Shown here: positions 16,869 to 26,864 of the stretch, one piece after another | How positions within the stretch are numbered: the stretch's first letter is position 1 | Layout: every line of letters starts with the position of its first letter | Source of the DNA: Paractinoplanes rishiriensis | GTDB taxonomy: Bacteria; Actinomycetota; Actinomycetes; Mycobacteriales; Micromonosporaceae | Assembly: GCF_016862375.1 (NCBI RefSeq) | Contig: NZ_BOMV01000005.1 | Span: 62,001 to 126,000 of the forward strand | Length of the DNA: 64,000 nucleotides | Direction: 5' to 3' | Notes under the pieces: model-generated | Databases searched by the model: none | The model's input: the letters and a program-made list of their open reading frames with translations, nothing else | Told to the model about the DNA's origin: nothing | Program-made: the position numbers and the translations under genes

Positions 16869-18047
16869 GTGCAGGTCACCGAGATAGCGATCTTCGCGGG
16901 GGACGAGCCGAGCCTGAAACGTATCCCCGTATGTGACCTGCTCGCGGCCGCCTACGCCGTTGCGGACTGGTCCGGCGTGCGGGCCCTCTTCGTGCAGTGC
17001 CGGGAGATTCATGCCGCCGGCCTGCCGGTTCCGATCGACCTGCGGGACAGCCTGGCTGCCTGCCTGTCCAACCTGGCGACCAGCTATGCCGGGCGGGAGG
17101 AGGAGTTCATCGAGCACGGGTTCTCGGTGTTCGCCGAGGCCGCCGGGCACGAGACGCTGGATCAGGAGGTGTTCCGGTCGCTGTACGCCGACGGCTGGGG
17201 TTCCGGCAGCCTGCCCGCCGCCTTCGAAGCCATGGTGGAGACGGCCCGGCGCCTGCGTGACCTGCATCGGTTGCGCCTGCTGCTGTCGGGCACCGGCAGC
17301 TCGGGCGGCCTCTGCGGATCGGTCAGCCACGCCCCGTTCTACAACGTGCGAGCGGACTCGGACCTGGACGTTCTGATCTTCGTGGACAGCCCGGACGCGC
17401 TGCCGGCCCTGGTCGACCAGATTGCCCAGCTGCCCGGGATCACCCCCGCCTCCGCCGAGCGGCTGCGGGCCCGGGCGCCGATCTATCGGGACCGCTACGA
17501 CGACGGTATGACTGTCTTCAGCCACAAGTCGGTCATGGACGGCGACTACCGGCTCAGCCTCCACGTCCTCACCTCGCGGACGCTTGAGTACGTGCTCGTG
17601 GAGTCGAGCACGAAACTGACGCGAACGATCGCCGGGAGCCGGCGCAGCGTACGGGACTATCGGGACACCGCCACGAGTCGGCCGGACCGTACGCGTTCCT
17701 TCGGCGGCCGTGAGTATCAGGTGACGACGGTCCCGGAATCCGCGGAGCTCGGCTGGCTGCGCTGGGTCACCGTCTACCGGATCGACGACGCGGACAATTA
17801 CTGTCCGGGGTTCCTCCAGACCATCCTGCAGCCCCGGTTCGACCTGCTCTGGGACGAACTCGGATACGCGGCGAGGCTGCGGGTCTTCGAACGGAAATAT
17901 TCAGGCCGGCTGGCCGACGAGCGGGCCCGGGAACCGCATGCGTTACTACTACCCAGCCTCACACACGTTCGTCGAGATGCGTTTGCGCCCCACGTGGTAG
18001 CGGAGTTCGACCGGTCAGTCCCCATCCCGCTCGCGCGCCCTCGATGA
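16869..18047 (+). CDS. orphan protein with nucleotidyltransferase-fold motif
   Basis: A 392-residue cytosolic protein I cannot place in a named family. Residues 1-135 are helical. Residues 136-172 carry the classical nucleotidyltransferase signature h-G-[GS]-x(9-13)-D-h-[DE]-h: Gly150-Ser151, 13 residues, then Asp165-Leu-Asp167-Val on a strand (S-D-L-D-V-L-I-F-V). A likely third strand follows around R-L-S-L-H-V-L. This is the metal/NTP site of MNT-type, CCA-adding and antibiotic-modifying NTases, so nucleotide transfer to a protein, RNA or small molecule is inferred. GTG at 16869 is set by GGAGGT 8 bp upstream. Its only partner is the divergent LAL regulator sharing the palindromic intergenic region. 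No antitoxin-like gene is adjacent. Confidence 0.7.
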   Translation: MQVTEIAIFAGDEPSLKRIPVCDLLAAAYAVADWSGVRALFVQCREIHAAGLPVPIDLRDSLAACLSNLATSYAGREEEFIEHGFSVFAEAAGHETLDQEVFRSLYADGWGSGSLPAAFEAMVETARRLRDLHRLRLLLSGTGSSGGLCGSVSHAPFYNVRADSDLDVLIFVDSPDALPALVDQIAQLPGITPASAERLRARAPIYRDRYDDGMTVFSHKSVMDGDYRLSLHVLTSRTLEYVLVESSTKLTRTIAGSRRSVRDYRDTATSRPDRTRSFGGREYQVTTVPESAELGWLRWVTVYRIDDADNYCPGFLQTILQPRFDLLWDELGYAARLRVFERKYSGRLADERAREPHALLLPSLTHVRRDAFAPHVVAEFDRSVPIPLARPR

Positions 18048-18378
18048 ACTCATCGCGGGCGGCCGGGCAACTTTGCCGCCCCGGCTGTCGGCTACGCGGC
18101 GGCACCCACTGGCGCCCGGGAACTACCGTCAAAGGACAGACGGGCGAGAGTGGGTGAAGGCCGCCATGACAGCGGCTGGATTGCTGGTCACCGGGCATGG
18201 CTGGCTGGTCGCGGGCGGGTTGGCGATCGGCGGCGTCGGCGTGCTCGCGGCGGTGCTGAGCCTGCGCGACGCGAGCTTTTACGCCGGTTCACAGGAGCCG
18301 TGCACCGCGATTGACAGGTTGCCGACGTACGCTTCTCCGCCAAACGGTTTCACCCGGTTCGAAGAGGAGGGTGATCGG
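18048..18378. other. 331-bp intergenic stretch without a convincing gene
   Basis: A plus-strand frame from 18073 runs into the following gene, but its first ~100 residues have no good ribosome-binding site and resemble no family. A perfect TTGACA at 18311-18316 lies here without an acceptable -10 hexamer at 16-18 bp. I see no hairpin or RNA gene. Confidence 0.5.
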
Positions 18379-18642
18379 ATGGCTGCGGAAGGCACCCGGC
18401 AGGAGTTCGAGCAGATCGTCGAGCGGCTCACCGCCGACTACCCGTCACTGACCCACGAGGGGCTCCCCTGGCCCCGACCGGTCCTGATCACCATGCTGTC
18501 GGTCGGCGGCGTCGCCTGGGGGCTGCTGTCGGTCGCCATGGTGGCCTGGGGCTGGCGCGGCGTGGTGCTGACCGGCGTGGTGGCCGCGCTCGCCGCCGGC
18601 GGCGTCGCGGTCGACCTGCACCGGAGACGCCGGGTACGCTAG
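18379..18642 (+). CDS. small DUF3040-like membrane protein
   Basis: An 87-residue protein: a charged, helical N-terminus (T-R-Q-E-F-E-Q-I-V-E-R-L-T-A-D-Y-P) then two membrane helices (~35-56 and ~60-78) and a basic tail. This is the architecture of DUF3040 proteins, common in actinomycetes and of unknown function. The start at 18379 is fixed by a strong GAGGAGGG 8 bp upstream, so the longer frame beginning at 18073 is probably not used. Confidence 0.75.
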   Translation: MAAEGTRQEFEQIVERLTADYPSLTHEGLPWPRPVLITMLSVGGVAWGLLSVAMVAWGWRGVVLTGVVAALAAGGVAVDLHRRRRVR

Positions 18643-18730
18643 ATACTCACGAGTAACAAATCGGTCGATGTGTTGAACTGACAGCCCCCGCCACACGTTG
18701 TCATGGTCAACATCTACCGGGGAGCCGCTA

Positions 18731-20242
18731 GTGATCATCGGTGTACTCAGGGACCCCCACCCGGGCGAGCGACGGGTCGCGGCCACGCCCGCGACCGTCA
18801 TGCAACTGATCAAGCTGGGTTACGACGTGCTGGTGGAGCCCGGCGCCGGCACCGGCTCCGCGTTTTCCGACGAGGCCTACGCCGACGCCGGTGCCACCCT
18901 CGGCGACCCGTTCACGGCCGACATCGTGTTCGCGATCAACCCGCCGCCGGCCGAGCAGCTCGACAAGCTGCCGGCCGGCTGCGTCCTGGTCGGCATGCTG
19001 AACCCCCGGCTCGACCCCGGCCTGGTCGCCGACCTCGGCCGCCGGCCGATCACCGCGATGTCGATGGACGCGGTGCCGCGCATCTCGCGGGCCCAGTCGC
19101 TGGACGTGCTGTCGTCGATGGCCAACATCGCCGGCTACCGCGCGGTGGTCGAGGCGGCGCACGCGTTCGGCCGGTTCTTCACCGGCCAGGTCACCGCGGC
19201 CGGCAAGGTCCCGCCGGCCAAGGTGCTGGTGGCCGGCGCCGGCGTGGCGGGTCTCGCGGCGATCGGCGCGGCCGGCAGCCTCGGCGCAATCGTGCGGGCC
19301 ACCGACCCCCGGCCCGAGGTGGCCGACCAGGTCCGGTCGCTGGGCGGCGAATACCTGTCGGTCGAGGCGGCCGACGTCGAGGTCTCGTCCACCGGATATG
19401 CGAAACAGATGTCCGAGGACTACAACGAGCGGGCCGCCCAGTTGTACGCCGAGCAGGCCACCGACGTCGACATCATCATCACCACCGCGCTGATCCCCGG
19501 CCGGCCGGCCCCGGTGCTGATCACCAAGCGGATGGTGGCGAGCATGAAGCCGGGCAGCGTGATCGTCGACATGGCGGCGGCTAACGGCGGCAACGTCGAG
19601 GGCACCGTGGCGGGCGCCGTGGTCGACACCCCGAACGGCGTCACCATCATCGGGTACACCGACCTGGCCGGCCGGCTCCCCGCGCAGGCCTCCCAGCTGT
19701 ACGGCACCAACCTGGTCAACCTCATGAAGCTGATGACACCGGACCGGGACGGCCGGCTGGTGCTCGACTTCGACGACGTGGTCCAGCGGTCGATGACCGT
19801 GGTCCGCGACGGCGAGCTGACCTGGCCCCCGCCGCCGGTCTCGGTGTCGGCGGCGCCCGTTGCCGCCGCCCCGGCGCCGGCCCCTCCCCCGGCGCCGGCC
19901 GTGAAACAGTCGAAGCTCCCGGTCATCGGCCTCGGCGCGGCCGCCCTGTTCCTGCTCGCCGCGCTGGCACCGGCCGCCCTGCGCGGTCATCTCACCGTGT
20001 TCGCGCTGGCCATCGTCATCGGCTACTACGTGATCGGGCACGTGCACCACGCGCTGCACACACCGCTCATGTCGGTGACCAACGCGATCTCCGGAATCAT
20101 CGTGGTCGGTGCCCTGCTCCAGCTCGGGCACGGCAGCGTGGTGACCGCGCTGTCCTTCGTCGCGATCCTGCTGGCCAGCATCAACGTCTTCGGTGGCTTC
20201 GCGGTGACGCGCCGCATGCTCGCCATGTTCTCCAGGAGCTGA
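18731..20242 (+). CDS. pntA: proton-translocating NAD(P)+ transhydrogenase, alpha subunit
   Basis: 503 residues; the NAD(H)-binding and first membrane part of the transhydrogenase that uses the proton gradient to make NADPH from NADH. It begins [20 protein letters not shown], with the Rossmann motif [11 protein letters not shown] (~172-182). A Pro/Ala-rich linker (~375-400) leads to three or four membrane helices. The soluble (alpha-1) and membrane (alpha-2) parts, separate in some bacteria, are fused here. GTG 18731 follows GGGGAG and fits the family N-terminus. pntB starts 5 bp after the stop, forming an operon. Confidence 0.96.
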   Translation: MIIGVLRDPHPGERRVAATPATVMQLIKLGYDVLVEPGAGTGSAFSDEAYADAGATLGDPFTADIVFAINPPPAEQLDKLPAGCVLVGMLNPRLDPGLVADLGRRPITAMSMDAVPRISRAQSLDVLSSMANIAGYRAVVEAAHAFGRFFTGQVTAAGKVPPAKVLVAGAGVAGLAAIGAAGSLGAIVRATDPRPEVADQVRSLGGEYLSVEAADVEVSSTGYAKQMSEDYNERAAQLYAEQATDVDIIITTALIPGRPAPVLITKRMVASMKPGSVIVDMAAANGGNVEGTVAGAVVDTPNGVTIIGYTDLAGRLPAQASQLYGTNLVNLMKLMTPDRDGRLVLDFDDVVQRSMTVVRDGELTWPPPPVSVSAAPVAAAPAPAPPPAPAVKQSKLPVIGLGAAALFLLAALAPAALRGHLTVFALAIVIGYYVIGHVHHALHTPLMSVTNAISGIIVVGALLQLGHGSVVTALSFVAILLASINVFGGFAVTRRMLAMFSRS

Positions 20243-20246
20243 CCCG

Positions 20247-21683
20247 ATGACCATCGAAACGGCGGCACAGGCCGCGTACATCGTCGCCGCGCTGCTCTTC
20301 ATCCTGGCGCTGGCCGGCCTGTCCAAGCACGAGACCGCGAAGGCCGGCAACGCGTTCGGCATCGCCGGCATGACGGTGGCGCTGGTGGCGACCGTCGCGC
20401 TGGCGATCGCGCACGACCTGAACAGCACCGCGCTGATCCTGCTGCTGGTGGCGACCCTGGTCGGCGCCGCGATCGGCCTGTACCGGGCCAGCAAGGTCGA
20501 AATGACCGGGATGCCGGAACTGATCGCGCTGCTGCACAGCTTCGTGGGCCTGGCCGCGGTGCTGGTCGGCTGGAACGGCTACCTCCACGTCGAGGCCGAC
20601 CTGACCGGCGCCGAGGCCGGGGCGCTGCGGGCCCAGGAGATGCTCGGCATCCACAGCGCCGAGGTCTTCATCGGGGTGTTCATCGGCGCGGTCACCTTCA
20701 CCGGGTCGATCGTGGCATTCCTCAAGCTGAGCGCCCGGATGAAGTCCAGCCCGCTGATGCTGCCCGGCAAGAACGCCCTGAACCTGGGCGCGCTGGCCGC
20801 CTTCGCGGTGCTCACCGCCTGGTTCGTGGTGTCGCCGCAGCTCTGGCTGCTGATTCTGGTCACCGTGATCGCACTGGCGCTGGGCTGGCACCTGGTGGCG
20901 TCGATCGGCGGCGGCGACATGCCGGTGGTGGTGTCGATGCTCAACAGCTACTCCGGCTGGGCGGCCGCGGCGGCCGGCTTCCTGCTCGAGAACGACCTGC
21001 TCATCGTCACCGGTGCGCTGGTCGGCTCGTCCGGTGCGTACCTGTCCTACATCATGTGCAAGGCGATGAACCGGTCGTTCATCTCGGTCATCGCGGGCGG
21101 CTTCGGCATCGAGGCCGGCCCGGCCGACGACAAGCAGTACGGCGAGCACCGCGAGACCACCGCCGAGGGCGTCGCCGACCTGCTGGCCTCGGCCGACTCG
21201 GTGATCATCACGCCCGGCTACGGGATGGCGGTGGCCCAGGCTCAGCACGGCGTCGCCGAGCTGACCCGGGTGCTGCGCGACCGCGGCGTGAACGTCCGGT
21301 TCGGCATCCACCCGGTGGCCGGCCGCCTGCCCGGGCACATGAACGTGCTGCTCGCCGAGGCCCGCGTGCCCTACGACATCGTCCTGGAGATGGACGAGGT
21401 CAACGACGACTTCGCGGGCACCTCGGTGGTGCTGGTGATCGGCGCCAACGACACGGTGAACCCGGCGGCCATGGACGACCCGGCCAGCCCGATCGCCGGC
21501 ATGCCGGTGCTGCGGGTGTGGGAGGCCGACCACGTGGTGGTGTTCAAGCGCTCGATGGCGTCCGGCTACGCCGGCGTTCAGAATCCCCTGTTCTTCCGCG
21601 ACAACAGCGCCATGCTCTTCGGCGACGCGAAGGACCGGGTCGACGACATCCTGCGAGCCGTGACGGCGGGCGCCCCGGTCTAG
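20247..21683 (+). CDS. pntB: proton-translocating NAD(P)+ transhydrogenase, beta subunit
   Basis: 478 residues. The N-terminal ~270 residues hold about nine membrane helices (domain II, proton path). The C-terminal ~180 residues form the NADP(H)-binding domain III with the variant Rossmann motif [10 protein letters not shown] and the [21 protein letters not shown] run. Length is normal. It is co-transcribed with pntA. The stop codon sits inside the loop of a 14-bp hairpin (21665-21697) that probably ends the operon. Confidence 0.97.
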   Translation: MTIETAAQAAYIVAALLFILALAGLSKHETAKAGNAFGIAGMTVALVATVALAIAHDLNSTALILLLVATLVGAAIGLYRASKVEMTGMPELIALLHSFVGLAAVLVGWNGYLHVEADLTGAEAGALRAQEMLGIHSAEVFIGVFIGAVTFTGSIVAFLKLSARMKSSPLMLPGKNALNLGALAAFAVLTAWFVVSPQLWLLILVTVIALALGWHLVASIGGGDMPVVVSMLNSYSGWAAAAAGFLLENDLLIVTGALVGSSGAYLSYIMCKAMNRSFISVIAGGFGIEAGPADDKQYGEHRETTAEGVADLLASADSVIITPGYGMAVAQAQHGVAELTRVLRDRGVNVRFGIHPVAGRLPGHMNVLLAEARVPYDIVLEMDEVNDDFAGTSVVLVIGANDTVNPAAMDDPASPIAGMPVLRVWEADHVVVFKRSMASGYAGVQNPLFFRDNSAMLFGDAKDRVDDILRAVTAGAPV

Positions 21684-21697
21684 CCGGGGCGCCCGCC
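21665..21697. terminator. strong 14-bp hairpin at the pntAB 3' end
   Basis: GGCGGGCGCCCCGG (21665-21678) and its exact complement CCGGGGCGCCCGCC (21684-21697) flank a 5-base loop that contains the pntB TAG. There is no T-run, as is common for actinomycete terminators. Its position between convergent genes suggests a bidirectional terminator, and a stem starting inside the coding region could also stall the last ribosome. Confidence 0.75.
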
Positions 21698-21708
21698 GGC
21701 GCGCCGGG

Positions 21709-24700
21709 TCAGAGGCGCTGCACCCAGATGCCGGGGATGTCGTGCCGCAACCACACCACCGTGCGGCCGTCGCCGCTCAGGGACGCGTGCCGGGCCCGGC
21801 CGGCCAGCCCGATGGAGGTGCCGCGCCAGGCCGAGACGTCGAGGGTGACGCCGTTCGCGGCCCAGTCCAGGATGATCGCGCTCCGTCCGTCGTAGCTGAA
21901 TTCCTGGATCATCTGGCCGCCCTGGCCGACGGAGTAGACGATGTCCGAGGTGGCCAGGTTCGCGGTGAGGCTGCGCTTGACGAACGCGCCCTTCGGGGTG
22001 CCGGCGAGCCACCGGGTGTTGCCGCCGATGGTGGACGTGTCCGCGGAGATCGCGCTGATGAACACGCGGGTGTCGGCCGAGTCCTGCTGGTCGGGGTAGA
22101 GCGTCCGCACGCCGCCGGTCTGGGTGTCGTACAGGATGTTCTGGAGCCTGAACGAGTCGGAGCCGGGCACCGGCACCTGCTCGACCACCCGGACGTACCG
22201 GCCATCGGCGGAGATGTCTGGCATATCCCAGATGCCGGTGTTAGGCGGGCAGACATACGCGATCCAGCACCGGCTCACCACGATGTTCGTCCGGTTGATC
22301 AGGTCGTAACGGTAGATCACTTGGAGACCGGATGAGTTGCCCACCAGGAGCACCAGGTACTGACCGTTCGCGCTGAGCCGGTATCCCCCGCCACCGGCAA
22401 CCGGGCTGAACGATCCGGTCACCACCGAGCTGACCGTGTTCGTCGCGAGGTTGTTCACCAGCACCGTCACCGGTTGCGTCCGGGGTGTGGCGACATAGGA
22501 CACCACGGTGCCGGAGCCGTCCACCGAGATGTGCTGGCCGACCGTCGTCGGGGTGTAGCCGTCCGCCTCCCGGCTGACCAGGTCGATCCAGCCGGTGATC
22601 AGGTCGCGGCGCACCAGGAACTGGCCGCCGTGCTGGCCGGCCATCTCGAGGGGGGCCAGCGGGCTGGACGGGGTGAGCGCGAAGAACACGTAGCGACCGT
22701 CGCGGGACAGCACCGGATTCACCCCCTGCGGCACCCAGCCGGCCAGCGGATCGCCGGTCGCCACGTTGCTCGGCGCGCCGCCCAGCGGCGGGAAGCTGGC
22801 ATCGGTGGGGCGCAGCAGACTCGGCCAAGCGGCGGGCGGACTGTTGCCGGCGCTGTTGATCGCCTGCACCTTGATCTTGTAGTCGACACCGAGTTTGAGC
22901 CCGCGCATGGTGGCCTTGCGGTCCTGGAGCGCCGACACATAGACCGACGAGGTCGACGGATCGGTGGTGACGACGTAGCCCTGCAGGAACAGACCGTTCA
23001 GATGGTCGGGCGGTTGCCACGTCACCAGCGCCCCGAACGGCGCCGGCTCGGCGATCACCCCGCGCGGCGCGCTCGGCGTACCGCCGCCGATCAGCACGCC
23101 GATGGTGGCCTCCAGCAGCGGCTGGGTGCCGGTCGGCAGGCTGTATGCCTTGATCTCGGCCGCGCCCGAGGTCGGCGAGGTGTAGACGCCGGTCACCGAG
23201 TCGATGGTGCCCGGGCCCCACACCACCATCCAGCGCACCACGAGGTCGGCCGGATAGCTGACGATCGTGACGTCCAGGTCCACCGGCTGGTTGGGTGCGC
23301 CCTGTGGATCCTCCGGGACGATCGTCAAGCCGCTGAACTTGCCCGGGGCATGCAGCAGCGGGTCGTACAGGTTGACCACGTCTTTGCTGCCCAGCTCGCC
23401 ATCCGAGCCGAAGAACCGCTCGTGTTCCAGCGAGACGCTGACCCGCACCCCGCCCCGCAGCTCCCACCAGTACGGGTCCTCGGTGGTGTCGGCGAAGAAC
23501 TCGATGTTCGGGGTGACCGTCACCGCCGGGCCGCCCAGGCTGTTGAAGAACATCCGCAGCGCAGCCGGCACGTCGACGTTGAGTTTGGCGCTGCCGAACG
23601 GCCGGACGGTGGGCGCCGGGTCCGCACCCGCGTTCCTGGTCGAGGAACCCACCGGCACGACCCCGCCGGTGCCCACGTCGACGCCGGCCATGACGGAGCG
23701 GCTGTACGTCACCGAGATGGCCGCCCCGCCGGACGCGGTCACCGCGATCTTGGCGGTGTAGACGAGCTCCGCGCACGCCTTGACCGGCAACCGGCCGAGC
23801 ATGAAGCGGATGCAGGCGAGCTTGAACCGGCCCAGCTGCCACTCCTTGTCGTAGCCGCGGACATAGCCCACCTTGCCCACCACCTGCGTCTCGGTGTCGG
23901 CCTCGAGGGCCACCCGGAACGCGGCCTCGCCGTTGGTGATGTGCCCGTAGGCGTCCCAGCTCGGATCAAGCTCGAGCTGCACCCGCACGTTGCCACCGCG
24001 GCCCCGCTCGTCGGACTTCGGCACGCTCTCCAGCTCCACGATCACCTTGCCGTCCCGGAGCGTGACGTCCGGAACCTCCGAGCGCGGCTCGGTGGGGTCG
24101 GCGACCGCGGCACCCTGCCGGGCGGTCTTCCCGCCGATCGTCGGCTCGGCCAGCCGCACGCCCGGCGACAGCGGGGTGAACGACGCCACGTCCGCCGTGC
24201 TGAGCCGGGTGCTCAGCGCGAAGCCGCCGTTGGTGACCGCCTCGGTCAGCGACGCCGGCACGGTGTTCACGGTGACCGTGCCGGACCGGTTGGTCAGCCC
24301 GGTGACCCGGCCCTGGAAGCCCTGCGGCGCCGCGGCGGACTCGGTCACCACCACGATCGCACCCACGGTGAGACCGGTGACCTGGGCCGGCGGCTGCATA
24401 AAGATCAACTGCCCGTTTTCCCGTACGAGGTGAAGCGTGGCCAGCGAAGCGGCGGTGAGCACGACCACCGCGTCCCGGACGGTGACCGCGGGTTTGGTCG
24501 CCGCCGCCGAGGTGGCGGTCAGGCCGGCCCCCGCCGCGCTGGTGGCGCGCACGGTCAGGGTGTAGCCGGTGGCGGCGGCCAGCCCGGTCAGGGTCGCCGA
24601 GGTGGCCGTGGCGGCGACCGTCACGCTGGCACCGCCCGGCGCGGCGGTCACGGTGTAACCGGTGACCGGCCCGGTCCCGGTGTCCACCGGCGGCGTCCAC

Positions 24701-26784
24701 TCGGCCGTCAACTGCCCGCCGGCCGGCACCGTGACCCGCAGGTCGGTCGGCGCGGCCGGCACCCGGGCAGCGACCGGCGTGGCGGTGACCGTCTCGGCCG
24801 GACCGGTGCCCGCCTTGTTGACCGCGGCCACCGCGAACGTCGTCGCGGTGCCGTTGGTCAGGCCGGTCACCGAGGTGACCGTGGTGCCGGCCGGCACGGT
24901 GATCACCCGGGCGCCCGGGTGCACGGTGACCCGGTAACCGGTGATGTCGGCCCCGCCGTCGAGGGGCGCCACCCACTGCAGGTCGACACGCTGATTGAGC
25001 GCGATCACCGCGGTCACCGGGGGCCGCAGCGGCACCTCGGCGGCGACCGGCACGAAGACATTGGACGGGCCGGACGGCTGGCCGGTGCCCGCGCCGTTGA
25101 TCGCGGTCACCGTCACCCGGTACTCGGTGCCGTTGCTGAGCCCGGTCAGCACCGCGCTGCTCAGGTCGCCGCCGACCTGCCGGCTGACAGTGCCGGGGGT
25201 GGCCTTGAGCAGGTACGCCGTGACCGTGCCGGCCCCACTGGGCGGTGGGCTCCAGCTCACCGTCGCACCGCCGTCGCGCGGGATGACGTCGGTGACGAAT
25301 GCGGGCCCCGGCGCGGCCGGTGGCACCGGCGTCACCGCGGCCGACGGCGCCGAGGCGGCCGAGGTGCCGACCGCGTTGACCGCCTTCACCGTGAACGTGT
25401 ACGCGGTGCCGTTGGTCAGCCCGCCGACCCGCACGCTGGTGTCGGCGGTGGTCGCGGTGGCGCCGCCGGGCGACGCGGTCACCTGGTACTGCGTGATGGC
25501 CGCGCCCCCGTCGCCCGGCGCCGACCAGGAGACCGTCGCCCCGCCGTCGTCCGGCAGCGCGGTCACCCCGGCGGGCGCGGCCGGCGCGGTCGCCGGCCGG
25601 TAGTAGCCCACCACGTCGAGCAGCAGCCGGACCGGCATGCTGCCGCTGTTGTAGATCGAGATCCTGCCGTCCGGGCTGAGCTTGCTGACCTGGAGCGTGG
25701 CCGCGTGCACGCCCACCCGGTAGGACAGTTGGCGGGCCACCGGGCGGGGCACGTCGGCCGCCCACGCGCTGACCGCGCCGGCCGCGCCCTGGTCGTCCGC
25801 GGTCAGGTTGAACGCCACCGCGGTCACCCCGGTGGCCGGGATGCCGTTCGCGCCGGCCAGCGGGTACGTGCTCGTGGTGGTCGCCGGGACGATCACCCCG
25901 TTCAAAGCACGGGCCTGGGTGACACCGACGAATGACGTGCCGGGCGTGTCGGCCTCCGCGGTCCGGAAGTAGCCGACCACGTCCACGGTCACCGTCGCAT
26001 TCTGCGTGACGTGCGCCCGGAACCGGCCGCCGGTGCCGAGCAGCGCGGTGACCTGGGTGGTGAACGGGCCGGTGGTCGGCCAGTACAGCTGCGGCGTGCC
26101 CGGCCTGGTGGCGCCGTCCGGGTACGCGGTGAGGTTGCCCGGCGTCGCCGAGGTGACCGTGACGTGCGCGACCACCGCCGACACGTTCGCGGTCGGAATC
26201 CCAGCCTGGCCCAGCGGCGCTACCGCGAGCGGGGCCGCCGGGGTGACCGCCACCGCGGCGACGATCCGGGCCGGCGTGACCGGCACGAACGCCGAGCCGG
26301 GCAGCACCGCGCCGGCCGCCGCGTACCAGCCTGCCACGTCGATGTGCAGCGTCACCGTCCCGGCGCTGGTGCCGGTGTTCAGCACCGACACCTGTCCGTC
26401 CGGCCCGAGCGACACGATCACCGCGTTGGCGGCCGTCATCGAGGCCGCGTAGTTGGTGGTCGAGGTGGGCGGGCGGGTGGTGCCGGCCGGATACGCGATG
26501 ATCACACCGCTGCCGGTGCCGCCGTTGACCACCGTGAGGTTCAGCGACACCGCGGACACCCCGGTGCCCGGCAGCCCGCCCTTGCCGAGCGGGTTGAACG
26601 TGTAGGTCGCCCCGCCGGCCACCGACGCAGCGCTGACGATGCGCGCCGGGGTCACCGGGTGGTACTGCCCGCCGGCCGGTTGCACGTCGGCCCGGGCCGG
26701 CGTCGCCTGCACCGCCCCCACGGCGACGACGCCGGCCCCCATCAGCAGCACCAGAACGACCAACTGGATCAACCGTTGTCGCAT
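21709..26784 (-). CDS. large secreted multidomain protein: triple N-terminal repeats, fibronectin III domains, C-terminal propeller
   Basis: 1691 residues. A signal peptide (1-33, ending A-R-A) is followed by three homologous ~120-residue repeats (~36-155, 158-275, 283-397). Each opens with a [YF]-x-x-V-T-x-A-R pattern and closes with V-D-V-x-G-[WY]-[YF]. Four fibronectin III domains follow (~400-765), recognisable by W-S-x-P and N-G-T-x-Y-x-[FV]-T-V. A long domain of unknown type (~770-1230) comes next, then a fifth Fn3 domain (~1235-1320) and a propeller-like region (~1350-1691) with L-S-x-D-G-R-Y-V repeats. The layout suits a cell-surface or extracellular binding protein, perhaps carbohydrate-directed. 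No catalytic motif or wall-sorting signal is evident. It is divergent from the AfsR-like regulator. Confidence 0.88.
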   Translation of the reverse strand: MRQRLIQLVVLVLLMGAGVVAVGAVQATPARADVQPAGGQYHPVTPARIVSAASVAGGATYTFNPLGKGGLPGTGVSAVSLNLTVVNGGTGSGVIIAYPAGTTRPPTSTTNYAASMTAANAVIVSLGPDGQVSVLNTGTSAGTVTLHIDVAGWYAAAGAVLPGSAFVPVTPARIVAAVAVTPAAPLAVAPLGQAGIPTANVSAVVAHVTVTSATPGNLTAYPDGATRPGTPQLYWPTTGPFTTQVTALLGTGGRFRAHVTQNATVTVDVVGYFRTAEADTPGTSFVGVTQARALNGVIVPATTTSTYPLAGANGIPATGVTAVAFNLTADDQGAAGAVSAWAADVPRPVARQLSYRVGVHAATLQVSKLSPDGRISIYNSGSMPVRLLLDVVGYYRPATAPAAPAGVTALPDDGGATVSWSAPGDGGAAITQYQVTASPGGATATTADTSVRVGGLTNGTAYTFTVKAVNAVGTSAASAPSAAVTPVPPAAPGPAFVTDVIPRDGGATVSWSPPPSGAGTVTAYLLKATPGTVSRQVGGDLSSAVLTGLSNGTEYRVTVTAINGAGTGQPSGPSNVFVPVAAEVPLRPPVTAVIALNQRVDLQWVAPLDGGADITGYRVTVHPGARVITVPAGTTVTSVTGLTNGTATTFAVAAVNKAGTGPAETVTATPVAARVPAAPTDLRVTVPAGGQLTAEWTPPVDTGTGPVTGYTVTAAPGGASVTVAATATSATLTGLAAATGYTLTVRATSAAGAGLTATSAAATKPAVTVRDAVVVLTAASLATLHLVRENGQLIFMQPPAQVTGLTVGAIVVVTESAAAPQGFQGRVTGLTNRSGTVTVNTVPASLTEAVTNGGFALSTRLSTADVASFTPLSPGVRLAEPTIGGKTARQGAAVADPTEPRSEVPDVTLRDGKVIVELESVPKSDERGRGGNVRVQLELDPSWDAYGHITNGEAAFRVALEADTETQVVGKVGYVRGYDKEWQLGRFKLACIRFMLGRLPVKACAELVYTAKIAVTASGGAAISVTYSRSVMAGVDVGTGGVVPVGSSTRNAGADPAPTVRPFGSAKLNVDVPAALRMFFNSLGGPAVTVTPNIEFFADTTEDPYWWELRGGVRVSVSLEHERFFGSDGELGSKDVVNLYDPLLHAPGKFSGLTIVPEDPQGAPNQPVDLDVTIVSYPADLVVRWMVVWGPGTIDSVTGVYTSPTSGAAEIKAYSLPTGTQPLLEATIGVLIGGGTPSAPRGVIAEPAPFGALVTWQPPDHLNGLFLQGYVVTTDPSTSSVYVSALQDRKATMRGLKLGVDYKIKVQAINSAGNSPPAAWPSLLRPTDASFPPLGGAPSNVATGDPLAGWVPQGVNPVLSRDGRYVFFALTPSSPLAPLEMAGQHGGQFLVRRDLITGWIDLVSREADGYTPTTVGQHISVDGSGTVVSYVATPRTQPVTVLVNNLATNTVSSVVTGSFSPVAGGGGYRLSANGQYLVLLVGNSSGLQVIYRYDLINRTNIVVSRCWIAYVCPPNTGIWDMPDISADGRYVRVVEQVPVPGSDSFRLQNILYDTQTGGVRTLYPDQQDSADTRVFISAISADTSTIGGNTRWLAGTPKGAFVKRSLTANLATSDIVYSVGQGGQMIQEFSYDGRSAIILDWAANGVTLDVSAWRGTSIGLAGRARHASLSGDGRTVVWLRHDIPGIWVQRL

Positions 26785-26864
26785 GACCTACACCCCCCGT
26801 GACGGTCCAAACTGGTGTTAGGGTCCCGACGTCGCGTGACGAAAACGTGTGGTTGGGGTAGCGG

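Noticed and set aside
18311..18333. Perfect TTGACA as a promoter
   Set aside because: No acceptable -10 hexamer at 16-18 bp spacing.
18073..18378. Long N-terminal extension of the DUF3040-like protein
   Set aside because: No ribosome-binding site for the upstream start and a very strong one (GAGGAGGG) before 18379.
22474..25935. Very long plus-strand open frame (1153 codons) opposite the fibronectin-type protein
   Set aside because: It is antisense to a clear secreted multidomain protein; its translation is a low-complexity Arg/Gly/His/Asp mix typical of the mirror frame in GC-rich DNA.
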